A stretch of 64,000 nucleotides of DNA from Pseudeuparius sepicola (GCA_963920635.1 OY987304.1:35030365-35094364), one strand, 5' to 3'. Positions 11,161 through 23,587 are shown, numbered from the stretch's first letter. Program-made: numbers and translations. Notes: a model not told the origin generated them from the letters alone.

Positions 11161-12107
11161 CAGTTGAACTTCAGTGCATTGGTGTTGGTACACAAATAAC
11201 TATTACACAAAAGTTTTGGTTTTTCTGACCCGTCACAATCTGCTATTCGAAGAAATAAAAGAGCATATAACCTGCGTTTCTTTTTATTAAAAACACCCTG
11301 CCTATTTTTGTATTTTTGAAATCTACTTGTTTTCTTGATTACAGCAATAGAAATATGTCATGCGACCGACGATCTAGTAGTGGTGGATTCACACTGACTA
11401 GAAAATCACAAAAAAGGATATCAATTTCCGATTTAGAAAACCCGGTTAAATTCACAGATGTATAGAATGAGTCGGGAGAGTTTCAACGTTGTCATATCAA
11501 AAGTCTGCCTCGCGAGATGACGACTTTGTGGAAAGTCTAGGTCCTGGGATTTAGGTTTCGTGAAAAGTCGGCCTTGCAAGATGCTTCGTTTCCATGACTT
11601 AGTGAGATTGGTTAGCCCAACAATCGAAAAGAAAAATACAAGATTTCAGGAGAATTTATAACGAACCTCTTTAGCACAACATCCAACTGATTGCTTAGCG
11701 ACCGAAGCGTTTGGTTTGCAACTGGTTTCATTTCAGTTGAGTCACAGTCGCAGTAGTGGACGAAAATGCATTGTTTTAGTAGGATATTTTCATTTGCGAC
11801 TGGTTGCACAGTCGCACACAACTGGTTTCTTGATTTTGGTTGCTAAATTGACTAGCTGCCTAAGTGACAGTAATCCTGAGTATAGTAAAAAAATCTGTGG
11901 ATTACATGGGTGACAAATGCAAATGAGTTGAACTTATTTTCCTAGTTATGAATCTTTTCTATTTACTAAAGTAGGTCATAAAACTTGCAGAAAAAGCAAT
12001 ATGGCTTATCTCCAGTTGAACAAAGTAAGTTACGCTGAAGTGTAGGAAAAGATCTGCCGATCGGAAACTCAGATTGATTTCTCGGATACAACACCCTTAT
12101 TCTTATA
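11161..12107. other. Intronic DNA without recognised feature
   Basis: No domain in any frame. The last two bases (12106-12107, TA) are the target duplication of the next element. Confidence 0.4.
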
Positions 12108-12405
12108 CAGGGTGGCCCACCACGAACTGCATCGATCTACAGAGTGTCTCACTTAAGAGGCTACGATACTTATCAAATCCGCCTGAAGTGCCAGACTCAA
12201 TTCAGGACATACGTCGCTCGATTAGCTATGCCTATCCTTTTCCTACCTCTAGTCCCACGACTCCCCACTCCAGCCTGCCCCTTCACAGTGCTACGACTGA
12301 GGCGGCCGGCCGTGGGTACTACACTGAGAAAAATCTGTTACTTTGTAAAAAAAAACCTGTTTCAATATCATGTTCTGGAATTGATTCTACGAGCCCTAAC
12401 AACTA

Positions 12406-13866
12406 AATGTTCGGACGGGCTATTACATTTAATATTAAAATTGTTTTTGAGTACTCCGTCTGGAATTTAACAAAATCTACATAAATGTAACTATTAAGTC
12501 AAGTGTTTAAACAGTAAATCATTTAATATTTTAATGATTATTAATTTGCTAGCTTTGTAATATAATTATAATGTTTATTTAACAAAATTTGATGAAAACT
12601 TAATGTTCGGACTATTGCTTTAACATCAATGAATTACAAGCAAACTTTGAAAAAAACAATTGCCAGTTGTTGCTATGACTAAATAAATATATTTTTATGA
12701 CATTAGCAATAGTGCTTTCGTTAGTAAAATGGCTTGCGGAGTTGCTACTGACAAAAAAGTGCGTGAAATCATAATAAGGCAATATGCCAATGGAAAATCC
12801 ATGGGAAAAATAGCGAAAGACCTCAATATTGCCAAATCAACGATTGGTGAGGTTATAAAGGCGTATGGGGAAACTGGATCCCTTGGTGTCCGGGGCAAAA
12901 GTTCTGGGCGACCAAGGATAGTAACAGAAAGAAAAAAAGGACTCTTGTTAAAATTTGTAAGCAACAAAGAAGAGGTACGGTACGGGATATTCAAACACGA
13001 TGGAATGAAGAAGCAAATTTAAATGTATCAAGGGAATGTTGCAGACAATGGATACACAAAGCTGGATATGGATTTTATAAGGTAAATATGACATATGGCC
13101 AAATAACAAAAATTGTAACAATTAGCTAAACACACTTTAAAAGAATTTATATTTTTAGGCCAAAGAAAAGCCACTGCTCACTGACCTCCAAAAGAGGAAA
13201 CGTCTTGTTTGGGCAAAATCCAAAGTAAATTGGACCAAAGAGGACTGGGCTAAAATAATTTTAGTGATGAATCCAAATTTGATGTCTGTGTGGGTGATTT
13301 TCGGAAACAAGTCATAAGAACGAAATCTGAAGCATTTCATAAAGATTGCATTAAGCGTACAGTAAAATCTCCACAGGGAGTTATGATTTGGGGCTGCATG
13401 TCTACTAATGGTTGAGGCTTGAGTTTGTGGATGGCATCATAAATGCCCAAAAATATCAAGGCATCTTGGAAATAAACTTGCTGCCAAGTACGGTGGAGCT
13501 TTATGAAGGTAGAAATTTCATCTTTCAGCAGGATGGGGCATCCTGCCATACAGCTAAAAGTACAAAAAAATGGTTTGGGGACAATCAAATTTCTGTCTTG
13601 TCCTGGCCCTCGAGCAGTCCCGACTTAAATGTCATCGAAACACTATGGCATCACATGAAAAGGTCTTTGAGAAACAGCCCTCAGCGATCGATTCCCGCAC
13701 TTAAGGCCAAAATCCAAGAAATTTGGAATGCATTTACCCCTCAATATTGCAAAACTTTGGTGGACACTATGCCAAAGAGGATTAAGGCAGTAATAGATGC
13801 CAAAGGGGACGTTACATCATATTGATTTCCCTAGAAACGTTCATTAATTAAGATTGTCCGAACATT
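12406..13866 (+). mobile_element. Tc1-like transposon, degenerate, TA duplication
   Basis: The terminal repeats AATGTTCGGAC...GTCCGAACATT are flanked by TA (12404-12405, 13867-13868). A second copy of the terminal motif lies inside the left end at 12602, an arrangement known from Tc1 elements with inner and outer transposase-binding sites. Length 1461 bp is typical of Tc1. It is carried within the 4.5 kb insertion. Confidence 0.85.
12729..13825 (+). pseudogene. Tc1-like DD34E transposase pseudogene with an apparent intron
   Basis: The start at 12729 opens MACGVATDKKVREIIIRQYA, a paired-type helix-turn-helix (KSMGKIAKDLNIAKSTIGEV) followed by the GRPR hook (SSGRPRIVTE). Frameshifts occur near 12975, 13262 and 13412. 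The catalytic core is readable: SDESKF (first D), FIFQQDGASCHTA (second D) and PDLNVIETLW (E), with 34 residues between second D and E. The C-terminus ends GDVTSY at 13825. Between GYGFYK and AKEKPLLT lies 13082-13158, a 77-bp segment starting GTAAAT and ending tttttag; removing it keeps the alignment, so it is probably a spliceosomal intron. Three frameshifts and a TGA make the copy inactive. Confidence 0.85.
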
Positions 13867-14661
13867 TACTTGTCACTATATTTTGTAGTCTGTTGTTATA
13901 TATAAAAATAAGTAATTTATGTCTGAAATAAACATTGTTCTGTAAAGAATATGACTTTTATTTTATGACAATAATTGCTATAATTTCGACAGAAAAAATT
14001 ATATTTTTAAATTACAACTACTGTCATTGCATTTTTGCTGGATTTGTAATAATTGTAGGTACTAATATCAATTATAATTGTTATAAGTATTATAGCCTGA
14101 ATAATAAGCAAATGATGTGTAAAATGCAAATCAAGCTGCTAGTGTAGCAACTTATAATTGACAAAACAAAAATGATGCAGATGAGATCGATATAACATTT
14201 AATTATACCTTCTTATTGCAAGAATTGTTTTGTTCATCCTTCATCCAATGAATTATAATGTTTTTTCAGTTGCTTCTGGGGTACTCTTATATAGTTTGGA
14301 GTAGTCTGAGGGTGAGAATTATTATTATTTAAATAAAATAAATTTAATTGTTTAAATAAAACATGAGACATTTTAAATCCGAGGCTATGCTTTCATTGTA
14401 GTAGGTATGCTAATTTTAGTATCGAAGTGACAATACGTCTTTTTAACGGAAATTTAAACTATTTGAAACTTATTAGTTCATCTGCAATTACGTCAAAAGT
14501 ATAGATTATATTGTTGGGATCACATGGAAATGATAATGATGAAAAATGATATTTTTTTGGGATTATTCGGGGCGTTCACTTTTCGTTGGCAACACACTGA
14601 ATAGCTTTTTGACGCCCAGGCAATTTTACTATTATTTCACAGGTGTTAAATAATTTTCATA
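13867..14661. other. AT-rich filler of the 4.5 kb insertion
   Basis: No recognisable coding or RNA gene. Very AT-rich to about 14150, then mixed. Confidence 0.4.
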
Positions 14662-14892
14662 TCAGCAAAGGTGCATATTATCAAAGGGTTCGTGTATAAA
14701 AAACTTCTGTAATTGCTCAATTATAAAATCTAAATTAACGATTCGATTACCCAATTCCTCTTGAACCACATTAGGGCCAATTGAACATCTATCAATATTT
14801 GATTGGATAATATTGTACTGCATAATAGTGTTGCTACGACTAGAAAAGCGTCTAAAGTCTACTTCTATAAAATGTTTTATATAGTATTCCAT
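14662..14892 (-). pseudogene. Possible Mutator-like element protein fragment
   Basis: A 76-codon frame contains VVQEELGNRIVNLDFIIEQL followed by HEPFDNMHLC. A short G-RIV-L/N-x-F-x3-QL motif followed by H-x-F-x2-M recalls the beginning of the Mutator-like transposase region in many insect proteins. Only one block is seen and no DDE core follows, so the call is tentative. Confidence 0.3.
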
Positions 14893-14971
14893 ATTTATAT
14901 TTGTGTAATAATAAATAAATCTAATTGAGAACTTTCTACCCTGTAAGAGTTCATTTTAGAGGGATTGGAAG

Positions 14972-15377
14972 TGAATAGGCTCTATTATATCACAACTATT
15001 ACTTGTTTATTTAAAACAGTAAGCGGTTTCGTTAATCTATAAAATTGCATCATCACGGACTACAATATAAGGTTTAAAAAAGTAAATAAATAAAGGATAA
15101 TCACTTATAGTCCAAGAGCTTGCAGGAAATTTGGATTAGATATTCGAAAAAAGACGATAATGATGTAATGTTTTTAATTGTTTCAACTTTGACTTGTGGC
15201 TAAATGTATATATTTAAAATGTATAATGGCTAGGTAAGTAAAGGTTCTTTATTTATTTATACATATACCTACTACCAGCCCTGAGGATGTAGGTAAATTT
15301 ATAGAGTTACGAAACCGGTCTCCGTTTTTAAATAAAGTAATAGTTGTGAGATAATAGGAGCTATTCATTTCAAATCC
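14972..15377. repeat. Inverted repeat, ~75-80-bp arms
   Basis: 14972-15044 (GGGATTGGAAGTGAATAGG start) pairs with 15297-15377 (ending CATTTCAAATCCC) with few mismatches, leaving a spacer of about 250 bp. It looks like a small palindromic element; no target duplication was identified. Confidence 0.6.
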
Positions 15378-16194
15378 CTTGTAAATAAATGTTCCGTTCA
15401 AAGCCCTGTTTTTCCCAGAAAGTTTTTTTCTCAAACCCTATGCACCTGCATTACTACTTATACCTAAATCCGAATAATAAGTGTCCAAAATATGTGTTAG
15501 TACACTAGTAGCCCTGTCTCAAATTCTGAAAACCATATATTACGGGAATAAAAGCACACAACATTAGGTATTCTTACCCTGACTGCCGTTCAATTTCAGA
15601 ACCTTTTGACAAATCTGAATTATCGAATTTCCTGACTGACTGGAACAATAAAATGTACTATTTTTATTTTGCCCGATTTTCAACTCCAATGACTTTCGAA
15701 CAATCTTCTAATGAAGAAGTTTCTAAAACTGACAGAATTATTATCGTTCTCTCTGGAAAGTACTTATATAAGCTTTTATCATGCAGCGATTTGACACAAT
15801 AATCGTATTACATAGGATATTATTCGGTTTCAAAAAATGCTTCACATGACCCATTTATTTGACAAAAATATCACATTTTTAAAGTAAACATTAAGCACAC
15901 AATATGGTCTAGAATTTAAATTTACTCTTTTTGCACGGCTCGGCCATTTTATGCCCTAGGGATTAAACCATTTTACACAAAAGCAAAAAGTACTTTATGA
16001 ATAAAAATTATTTATTTATTATTCCTGGAGGAATAATAATAATGAGTATATATATGCCAGTCGACATACATAATGTCGCGGTAGAAAATATTTTCTTCAC
16101 CTTCGGGTACTCGAAAATATTTGCTAACATTCAAAACAAACGAAACAAATAAGGGAGACTAATAAAATAAAACATCTGATATTGATTAAAAGTT
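15378..16194. other. AT-rich part of the 4.5 kb insertion
   Basis: Nothing recognised beyond low-complexity AAT/TTA tracts near 16010-16040. Confidence 0.4.
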
Positions 16195-16350
16195 CCCCTG
16201 CCGTGGTTCCCGAGCCCGGTGAGGTAGGCCGAAGTAGGGGGAAGTAGGGGAACCACGAGTTCCAGCGAACGCCCGCCCGCTCGCTCATCTCCGTACGTCT
16301 AATTCCTGCTCGGATGGCCAATTCACGGAACATTTTATTGCCGGGCAATG
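16195..16350. other. Short GC-rich block
   Basis: The block is markedly richer in G+C than its surroundings (CCCGAGCCCGG, GCCCGCCCGCTCGCTC). It contains a small inverted pair, GTGGTTCCC against GGGGAACCAC. It could be the 5' or subterminal region of the element that carries it. No confident function. Confidence 0.3.
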
Positions 16351-18133
16351 GGTTCGTAGTTTTCAAATCATAGCCAAACGAACAAACGTATCGTCTTGAA
16401 AGTAGTCTTGAAATAATGTTATTGAATACCTCAATCGTCGTTGTGTCTTTCGAATTATTTTTGAGCGGCGGAAATACTCGTAATTCTTAACCTAATATAG
16501 TCGAATTTCGGGTATGTTTGGCATTTTTTTTCACAGTGTCGCATTAGTCCTGCACAGTTCGTGACACACAACGACGATTCTTCATAGCTTTATCTAAGCC
16601 ACTAAAAAAAATCAAGTGAAAATATTAAGAAATGCAAGTAGGAGATGTAAACTATGAAACCCTTGAAAATGGGGGGTATCGTAATGCCTTAAGAGTGAAA
16701 CAACCCTATAACTTCTTTAATTTTTAACCGACCAGAACGAAATTTTTGCCAAAGGTAGATAGCATTGTTGCCTACTTATTTCCAAAAAATTAGTTGCCAA
16801 CTCCAAAGTCAAAGCCACCTGCGATGTCCCAAACGAGGCTAAAAATCCGAAAGTCATATTAGGCATTTTTTTTCAAAAAAAATTACTAGAAAAAGTTGTT
16901 CAGAATCGATTCAGAACCCTAAATACAAAATTTTGTCAAAATCAAAAAATATTAAATAAATAAAATTTAAGTAAAAATATAAAATTTAAATTTTTAAAAT
17001 TAGTTTTGTAGCTTTTATTTTAAAATAATTGCTTTATGAAAACAACTTTCCTTCAAAACTTCCATGGCACACTTTTCTAAACGCAGAAAATTATTAAATT
17101 GCTGGTTTTGAAATGTAATTTTTTTAAATTAATATTTTTTTATTTTGAAAAAATTTTGTATTTAGGGTTCTGAATTGATTCTGAACAACTTTTTCTAGTA
17201 ATTTAAAAAAAATGCCTATCACTTTCGGATTTTTAGCCTCGATTGTAGCATCGCAGGTGGCTTCGACTTTGGAGTAGGCAACTAATTTTTTGGAAATAAG
17301 TAGGCAACAATGCCATCTACCTTTGGTAAAAAGTTCGTTCTGGTCGGTTAAAAATTAAAGAAGTTATAGGGTTGTTTCACTCTTATGTGAGACACTCTGT
17401 ATATAATGGAAAACTAAAAGTAGGAAAATTCTCAAAATTTGGCACCTCACCAATGCCGATGTGCGCTGCTCAACTAAAATATTTTGGTGAATCTGGCACT
17501 TCCGGTTATACCGGAAGTCGATATCAACTTTCTTATCCCACATGGAACACACTGTATATTATTGCATTTTTGGATTCTAGGCATCATCAAAACATGCAAC
17601 ATGTCCTATTGTTGACAATAATTTATAAACCAAGTGACATTTCCTCAGCCGCGATTGTCTTTTCAACGTCCACGGCTAATATGATTTTCCAAGCGTTAAG
17701 CAAACCCCGCATTTTATGGGCGAAAAGTGGGTTGTTCGTTTTGCTAATTGACTTTAGGTCTGCTCCTGTAATTTTTTTCGGAAAAATGCAAATATGTCAA
17801 AAACGGTTTGATTTAGACATAGGACATGTTGCATGTTTTTGTTCCAAAATGGTGCCTAGAATCCAAAAATGCAATAATATACAGGGTGTTCAATTTGAGA
17901 TAAGAAAGTTGATATCGACTTCCGGTATAACCGGAAGTGCCAGATTCACCAAAATATTTTAGTTGAGCAGCGCCCATCGGCATTGGTGAGGTGCCAAATT
18001 TTCAGAATTTTCCTACTTTTAGTTTTCCATATATAGATCGATGCAGTTCGTGGTGGGCCACCCTGTATATTTCACTTATTATACAAAATTATAACAATAA
18101 AATAAACTTTATTGCTGACCCAATAAAACTGGT

Positions 18134-18503
18134 ACTCGCATTTTGAGCCAAAAATTATTTAAAAATATTTATCACAATGGCCGTCATTAGCATTTGCACA
18201 AAAAGCCTAATGACAGTTATTGTGATAAATATTGTTTCTACATGCGTGAGGAAAAGTGTACTTTTCCGCACGCATTTTAGTTTAGAAAGTGTCACTGTCA
18301 CCACTAGTGCGTAGTACTTTTCCGCACGCTTGTAGAAAAAATAGTGTTCCTAACTCTTGCGGAAAGTGTCTTCTACACTCGATTTCTTGGCTGAACTCCG
18401 CTACGCGTCGTTCAGCCAACTGCAATCGCATGCGGAAAAGTGGCACTTTCCGCACTTGTTAGGAAATACACTATTTAAATAATTTTTGTCTCAAAATGTG
18501 AGT
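18134..18503. repeat. Palindromic element with internal hairpin
   Basis: The ends are inverted: ACTCGCATTTTGAG (18134) and CTCAAAATGTGAGT (to 18503), continuing through AAAAATTATTTAAA. Inside, 18166-18193 and 18211-18233 form a second hairpin. The middle carries repeated ACTTTTCCGCACGC and CGGAAAGTG motifs in both orientations. No target duplication verified. Confidence 0.6.
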
Positions 18504-19786
18504 AATTACTTAGATTAAAATTTGTATTGATCAAAAGTTTAAAATTATGCGTGTTGTTCGCTACAGATCGAAAAAAGCCATTTTATGGGTCAAAATGTTG
18601 AATCACCACGTACGTGCTGTATGTTGAGTCTTAATATCATATAAGACTAGCATTGTGGCATCCGCGTACATGAAATATTTTGCCTTAAGGTCCACATATT
18701 TCATCGCGTGAACATAGAGCGATAGTATATTGATAGTATCATGGAGTATAGTTAAAAACAAGTCTGGCTGATTTATGAGCAATTATTCTTGCGGTACCTC
18801 GAAATATGCAGAAATAGAAAATTATTGCCATTATTTTCAAAGCCCTGAAAATTTTTCAGATGATAGTCTATATCAAAGATCCCCATAGAATATCATGATC
18901 TTTGTCTATACGTACCATATCAGGTTATTAATTGCCTACAAATAGTACCACCAACCAAAGGAAAATTAAAATAATCCTTATTTAAAAACTGCAAGAAAAC
19001 TCTATTCATTCATTACCGTCTGAGGGAATGTATTGAAATAGCTTTTATATTTATGCTGCCTGTATCATTTTCGGCATTATGAGCAGCTGCACCATCTTAC
19101 AACTATCTAGCACTATTTTTTAATTCCACAACTAAAATTTATATTATAACAGTTATAATTCCAACAAACTGTGTTGTAATATTTACAAGGTTGGTAGAGG
19201 CGTAGGTCGTCTGTTATCTGACAAATTTTCAGAACTGCCAAAGGCAATTATTATCTTTTAAATATTTTCAGTTTTTCACTTGCCAGACATATTTGCCATG
19301 CCTACAGCTCAGCCAGACTGTTTTTTTATTTAATTTAATTAAACTTGTTAATAGAGCCATTTTCATCAGTGCAAAAATAAGTTTGTAAAAAAGTATCTCA
19401 ATCCACTGGAAAACCGTTATACATAATATAGCATATTTTACTAATGATCACTAACCGAAATATCCTGTTTACATTTCCTGAATGTAAAAATTAGTATCAA
19501 ACAAATTCACTGTCTCCAGGAGTGTAGTCCAAAGTTGCGTCAGACGTACAACTGTGCAACCAACTACGTTTCAAAATTTGATTGTCGACGCTCATCCTTT
19601 TCTCCCAGCTGTAGCGTTTGAAAATTCCGCTACGTTAGAAATGATTTTTACTTTTAATTTTGGAATAGTAGTGTCATCTATTAGGGAGGTACTTCGTCTC
19701 CAGTTTCAAGCACCATATCTAAAATGTTCCCGCGTGCTCTCCACGTGAAATGTGGGCTAATTCCTATCGGACGTTCTACGGGCCAG
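18504..19786. other. Intronic DNA without recognised feature
   Basis: No coding or RNA signal. The open frame at 19554-19748 has no domain. Confidence 0.4.
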
Positions 19787-19794
19787 GTCAGGTC

Positions 19795-20771
19795 TAGGGT
19801 TTCCAAATTTCGGCATCGGGATTTAATTTGGATTTTGGGATTTTGTATTTCAATCCCGGAATCCCGGGATTAATCCCGAAATTCCGAAAAATTAGAAAAA
19901 TAGTTTGTGGTTCTAATAATTTATATTTTTTGACTATTTTAATAAAAGAACTTTGAAATATAATATGTAATGTGTTTATTAGGTAACTCGGAAAGATTAT
20001 ACAGTGACCGGCATAAAATTTTATTCTTGATAAAAGTTGGTGCATCATTTCAAACTCAAAACGCACATATCAAAATTTAAATATCTCTTTTTGGATACGA
20101 GGTACTTTAAAAAATGTCAAAATAACTCAAGAGTAAAGTACCCTTATCTTTTAAAATACGGTAAAAAGTTACTTACAAAAGTTGTTTGGAATCAAAGGTG
20201 GATGTCAGATTTAAAGTCACAGCCACCTAGTCAAAAAAAAAAAGAAATTTAACTTTTTGTATTTTTTTCGACCTCCCTGTGTATTATAAAAAAACAAAAT
20301 ACCGCAAGCGCAACTTATCATCGGATAACACATGAATTTGCAACTAAATTTTAATTTTGTTCGATTAGCAGCTAGAAATTTAAATTAATCGAAATCAGAG
20401 TTTAAAAATATTAAATTTTTGTGTCCAACTTTCTGCCGGTCCCTGTATTATGAATAAAAATTTAAATAATTATAGAACTTAGAATGGATATGGCTCCTGA
20501 GCATCACACGTGCATCTAAGGTAGAATCGGCTAGCCGAGATCTTATTCTTGTAGCAAGCGATGACGTAGAAGAAAAAACTCGTTCCGATGCCACACTGGT
20601 GGGTTGAACAGTAAGCAAGCATTCATAGCATTGCTGCAAATGTAAATATGTAAAAATTTCGGGAGTAAATCGGGATTTTTTCGGGATTTCGTTTTTTTTC
20701 AGACTTTCGGGACTGAAAATTGTCGGGATCCCGGGATTCGGGATCCCGGGATATCGGGATTGGAAACCCTA
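19795..20771 (-). mobile_element. hAT transposon, internally deleted, 8-bp duplication
   Basis: Ends TAGGGTTTCC...GGAAACCCTA with a perfect octamer duplication gtcaggtc (19787-19794 and 20772-20779). Subterminal DNA is full of CCCGGGAT/ATCCCGGG repeats at both ends. A hAT dimerisation exon survives at 20448-20639. Confidence 0.9.
20448..20639 (-). pseudogene. hAT transposase C-terminal dimerisation exon
   Basis: Encodes LLTVQPTSVASERVFSSTSS followed by LATRIRSRLADSTLDARVML. The P-x-S-x2-SERVFS motif is the signature of the hATC dimerisation domain, the end of hAT transposases. The frame is preceded by an acceptor-like atttgcag, so it may be a final exon. The catalytic and BED-finger parts are absent from this 977-bp copy. 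Confidence 0.85.
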
Positions 20772-20779
20772 GTCAGGTC

Positions 20780-23050
20780 ACCTCATCTCTATTTATCCTT
20801 AGTTCATGGTTTCTGGTTCCTGTATATCTATTGTTTTATTTCATTTAGTTAAATTCTATATGTCTGTTATAGTTTCGTTTAGTTTTAAGGTCTATTTGAA
20901 GAGAACATTTCACTTGGTAGTTACTTAGATAAATTATGAATTTCTCGACTAGCAACCTTACCATGTACAGGGTGATCCAAACTCGACGCCCCAGGCCTAC
21001 AGCGGGAACACGAAAACTCAAAATAAAATTTCGAAAAGGGGTTCTTAAATGGGACATACTAAGGTCCAATTTTGACTGAAAATTAGCTTTTTTGATGTTT
21101 GGGAAAATGGCCGCTGTGACGTCAAATTTAACTCACATGCGCACTTGAAGATTAGGGTAATTCTGGGTGCTTTGAATCATCCGACGTCATAATATTCGAC
21201 AGCCTCAGGCGTTGGATGTAATTTTGAAATGCTCTCCAGGACTATAATGGGAATAAATAACACTATAATTTAGAAGTTCTTCATTAAAATCAAGATTGCC
21301 ATGAAGGAACAATTTATTTTATTTACCTACCTACTATATGCATAAAATTATGTTATGTGGGATATCGGAAGGGATATCCCATTTTTGAAAAGACTGAAGT
21401 GGCGTAACTTCTGCCGTGACCTAATAAAAATTAATGCTATTGACAGGAATGTTCGTATTCAGTTATTGTTCTTCCACGGAAAAATATTGATTTTAAGTAA
21501 AAACATCCAAATTATCAATTTCCATTAAGAGACATAATGGCATACTTATTTATATTGTTGGACTCAGAAAAACATGTAGAATTCCATACAAAAATGTTTA
21601 TATTATTTCCTAACTTTATGTGTTCTTTTGTTTCTTCTACTAGTAGATTGTGGCCATTCAGAAAAAAAACTAGAACTTTTGTATAATAGTTATTTGTGTA
21701 CATTCAACTATTATAATGAATGTGAAATTTAGTTGCCCAGGCCTGCAAGGTTGAGGCAAATAAACTACATAAGTTAAAAAAGAGCTTCAGTACAGATGGA
21801 TACATCATATAGATTTTCAGATCAGGAAAAAATCAAGTTTTATTATTGAAAATAATTTAAAGAGAGTGCCACTCTTCCATGAGCTGACTGCACACCATTG
21901 CTGCCATATTATTCTTGCTAGATGGAGCCCGATGGACTACTGTGCAATGGGCCTTTTATACTAGGTTGAAGTTAGGTAATTTGTATGATTAAAAAGAAAG
22001 AACATAGGTATTCAGCACTTTCATGTATCAGAGCCTGATTTTTCATTAGGGTGCCACACAATCTTTTTATTGCGCAAAGAAGTTGTAACAATATTTAAAT
22101 ATCCCGCCACATTTTTGATCAATGAGAGTAGGTACGGTACGTCCTGATTTGCCCTGTTGTCATAATTATAATCGATATTTCCAATATTAAAGTTAGTTTA
22201 AGTGAATCAATTTTTTAGACCCAGGATAAATTTACTCTCGAATTTTCAGTAATATTTTTATTTGTAAAATTTTAAAAGATACCTCAGATGCAACTTAATT
22301 GGCACTAAAGTTGGGTTTATGTAATACAATAATTTAAAGTACCTAATTTAAAATGAACATAATCCAGTAATTGAATGCTTCTGCCGGGGAGGGGGCAATT
22401 ACTATTATTTTGTCTTCGTTGCCATTTGCGGCTAGGGCCTACTTTTCCCGATAGAACGAGGATAGCATTCGCTCAAGTACTATGGAAAACTCTAGAAAAC
22501 CATAGTAATCTCAATATAATATAACAATTTTGTATTCTGTTTATACAAGAACTAAGTATTTAATAATTTATGCTGGTGCGATAACAGGTGAAATGTCCCA
22601 AATCATAATGAAAAGATTAAACCACAGAAAACATTGGAGGCTGGGTAGCATATGTCTTTACCCTTCAGCACAAAAGTACAAAACCTAACCTAAAAACAAA
22701 TAAGTAATAAACAAAATTAACCATAAAGAACCCTAGGTGACTAGGGAGTTGTTTCTCAATAGCCGTGAGTTGTTTATCCTCACGTGTTGGAAACGAAATA
22801 ATGCATGCACAAACTGAGATCTTCTTTAATTTTAACGCAAAAGTTAAAAGTTGGTTAACTTTTACATTATGTTAAATATACACTGCATAAAGACTCCCAC
22901 TGAATAACATACATTTCAACTTATTTCTTACGTTACGTTAATTTTATATTACGTTAAATTGGCTTGCATAAACCCACATTTATTTGTTTATTTTAGGCTT
23001 GGCAACTCAAAAAAAAAACAGTTTTTTTTAAATATCAAACTCAAATTTTG
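20780..23050. other. Intronic DNA with scattered repeat ends
   Basis: A solitary mariner-type end (TACAGGGTGATCC at 20966) has no partner in the window. 21725-21775 resembles the tail of the dispersed A/B/C repeat family (AGTTGCC-AGGCCTG). 22440-22505 resembles 50811-50870 (TTTCCCGATAGAA, GCATTCGCT-AAGTACTATG). No gene seen. Confidence 0.4.
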
Positions 23051-23082
23051 CATATCGTCGTCAATATCACGAAGTGACGTAA
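23051..23082 (+). repeat. 32-nt sequence repeated in inverse at 30377-30408
   Basis: The 32 bases starting CATATCGTCGTCAATATC are the exact reverse complement of 30377-30408. Flanking sequence is only loosely related, so they are fragments of one dispersed repeat family. Confidence 0.6.
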
Positions 23083-23587
23083 ATCGAAAAAATTGAAAAT
23101 TGAGATAAGTCACAGATAAATTATATGTAAAAGAGAATGCTCTACAATTTCACGAAATAGCGTATCTCAATTCATTATAATTTATTAAAATAGGACGGCG
23201 TATCTAACCTAGATATCCGATAATTGTCCAAAAAAGAATATCAGGAAGAGACGTAACTCATTTTGTTAATTTTTTTTACGAACTCTGTTAAAATTATAGG
23301 TAGCGTATCTCATATTAACCTGTCGTGACTCGAAAAGCCCCGATGTAATAATTAAGTTGAATGTTTTTTTTTATATACAATGTGTCCACGGCAAGGCAGT
23401 ATTATAGGTGTATATGACAATTTTTTTTGCATTACAAACACAATTTTTTGTATTCTGCTCTTGCTTCACCCAATAACTATTTTTAGTATCTTGGACTTTA
23501 AAAAATTTATACCGGGCGCTGGTAGCAGCTTCAAAATAAAAATCGCATCAGGTAAAGTGCCTTTTCTGTGCGAAATATTGCAAAATT

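Larger units (their letters stand above)
12160..16687. mobile_element. Unclassified 4.5 kb insertion with CTTAAGAG repeated at both sides
   Basis: The octamer CTTAAGAG occurs at 12152-12159 and 16688-16695 and only once in the reconstructed empty site, so it is the target duplication (8 bp, or TTAA alone if a TTAA-specific transposase acted). Inverted ends are short: GCTACGATAC against GTATCGTAATGC. Contents: a Tc1 element, a Mutator-like coding scrap, a 14972-15377 inverted repeat and a GC-rich block. Superfamily undetermined. Confidence 0.6.
12140..17399. mobile_element. Second foldback MITE inserted in the outer one
   Basis: Tips CAGAGTGTCTCAC and GTGAGACACTCTG, with TA on each side (12138-12139, 17400-17401). 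The main palindrome is 16690-17385, with arms containing AACCCTATAACTTC and its complement. Its left tip is separated from the rest by a 4.5 kb insertion (12160-16687). Joining 12159 to 16696 recreates the exact complement of the intact right end. Confidence 0.85.
12108..18065. mobile_element. Outer foldback MITE with perfect 32-bp tips, enlarged by nested insertions
   Basis: The tips 12108-12139 and 18034-18065 are perfect 32-bp inverted repeats beginning CAGGGTGGCCCACC, each flanked by TA (12106-12107, 18066-18067). The body (17400-18033) is itself palindromic. The left arm is interrupted right after base 12139 by a second foldback (12140-17399). Removing that insertion restores gatctata...TGGAAAACTAAAAG, which the intact right arm carries in complement. 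Confidence 0.85.

Noticed and set aside
12074..12470. Two overlapping ~110-codon frames
   Set aside because: Cover transposon tips and non-coding parts of the nested insertion; no domain or codon pattern.
17372..17962. 196-codon open frame on the plus strand
   Set aside because: Lies across both arms of a palindromic element (17400-18033); no domain, and its content mirrors itself.
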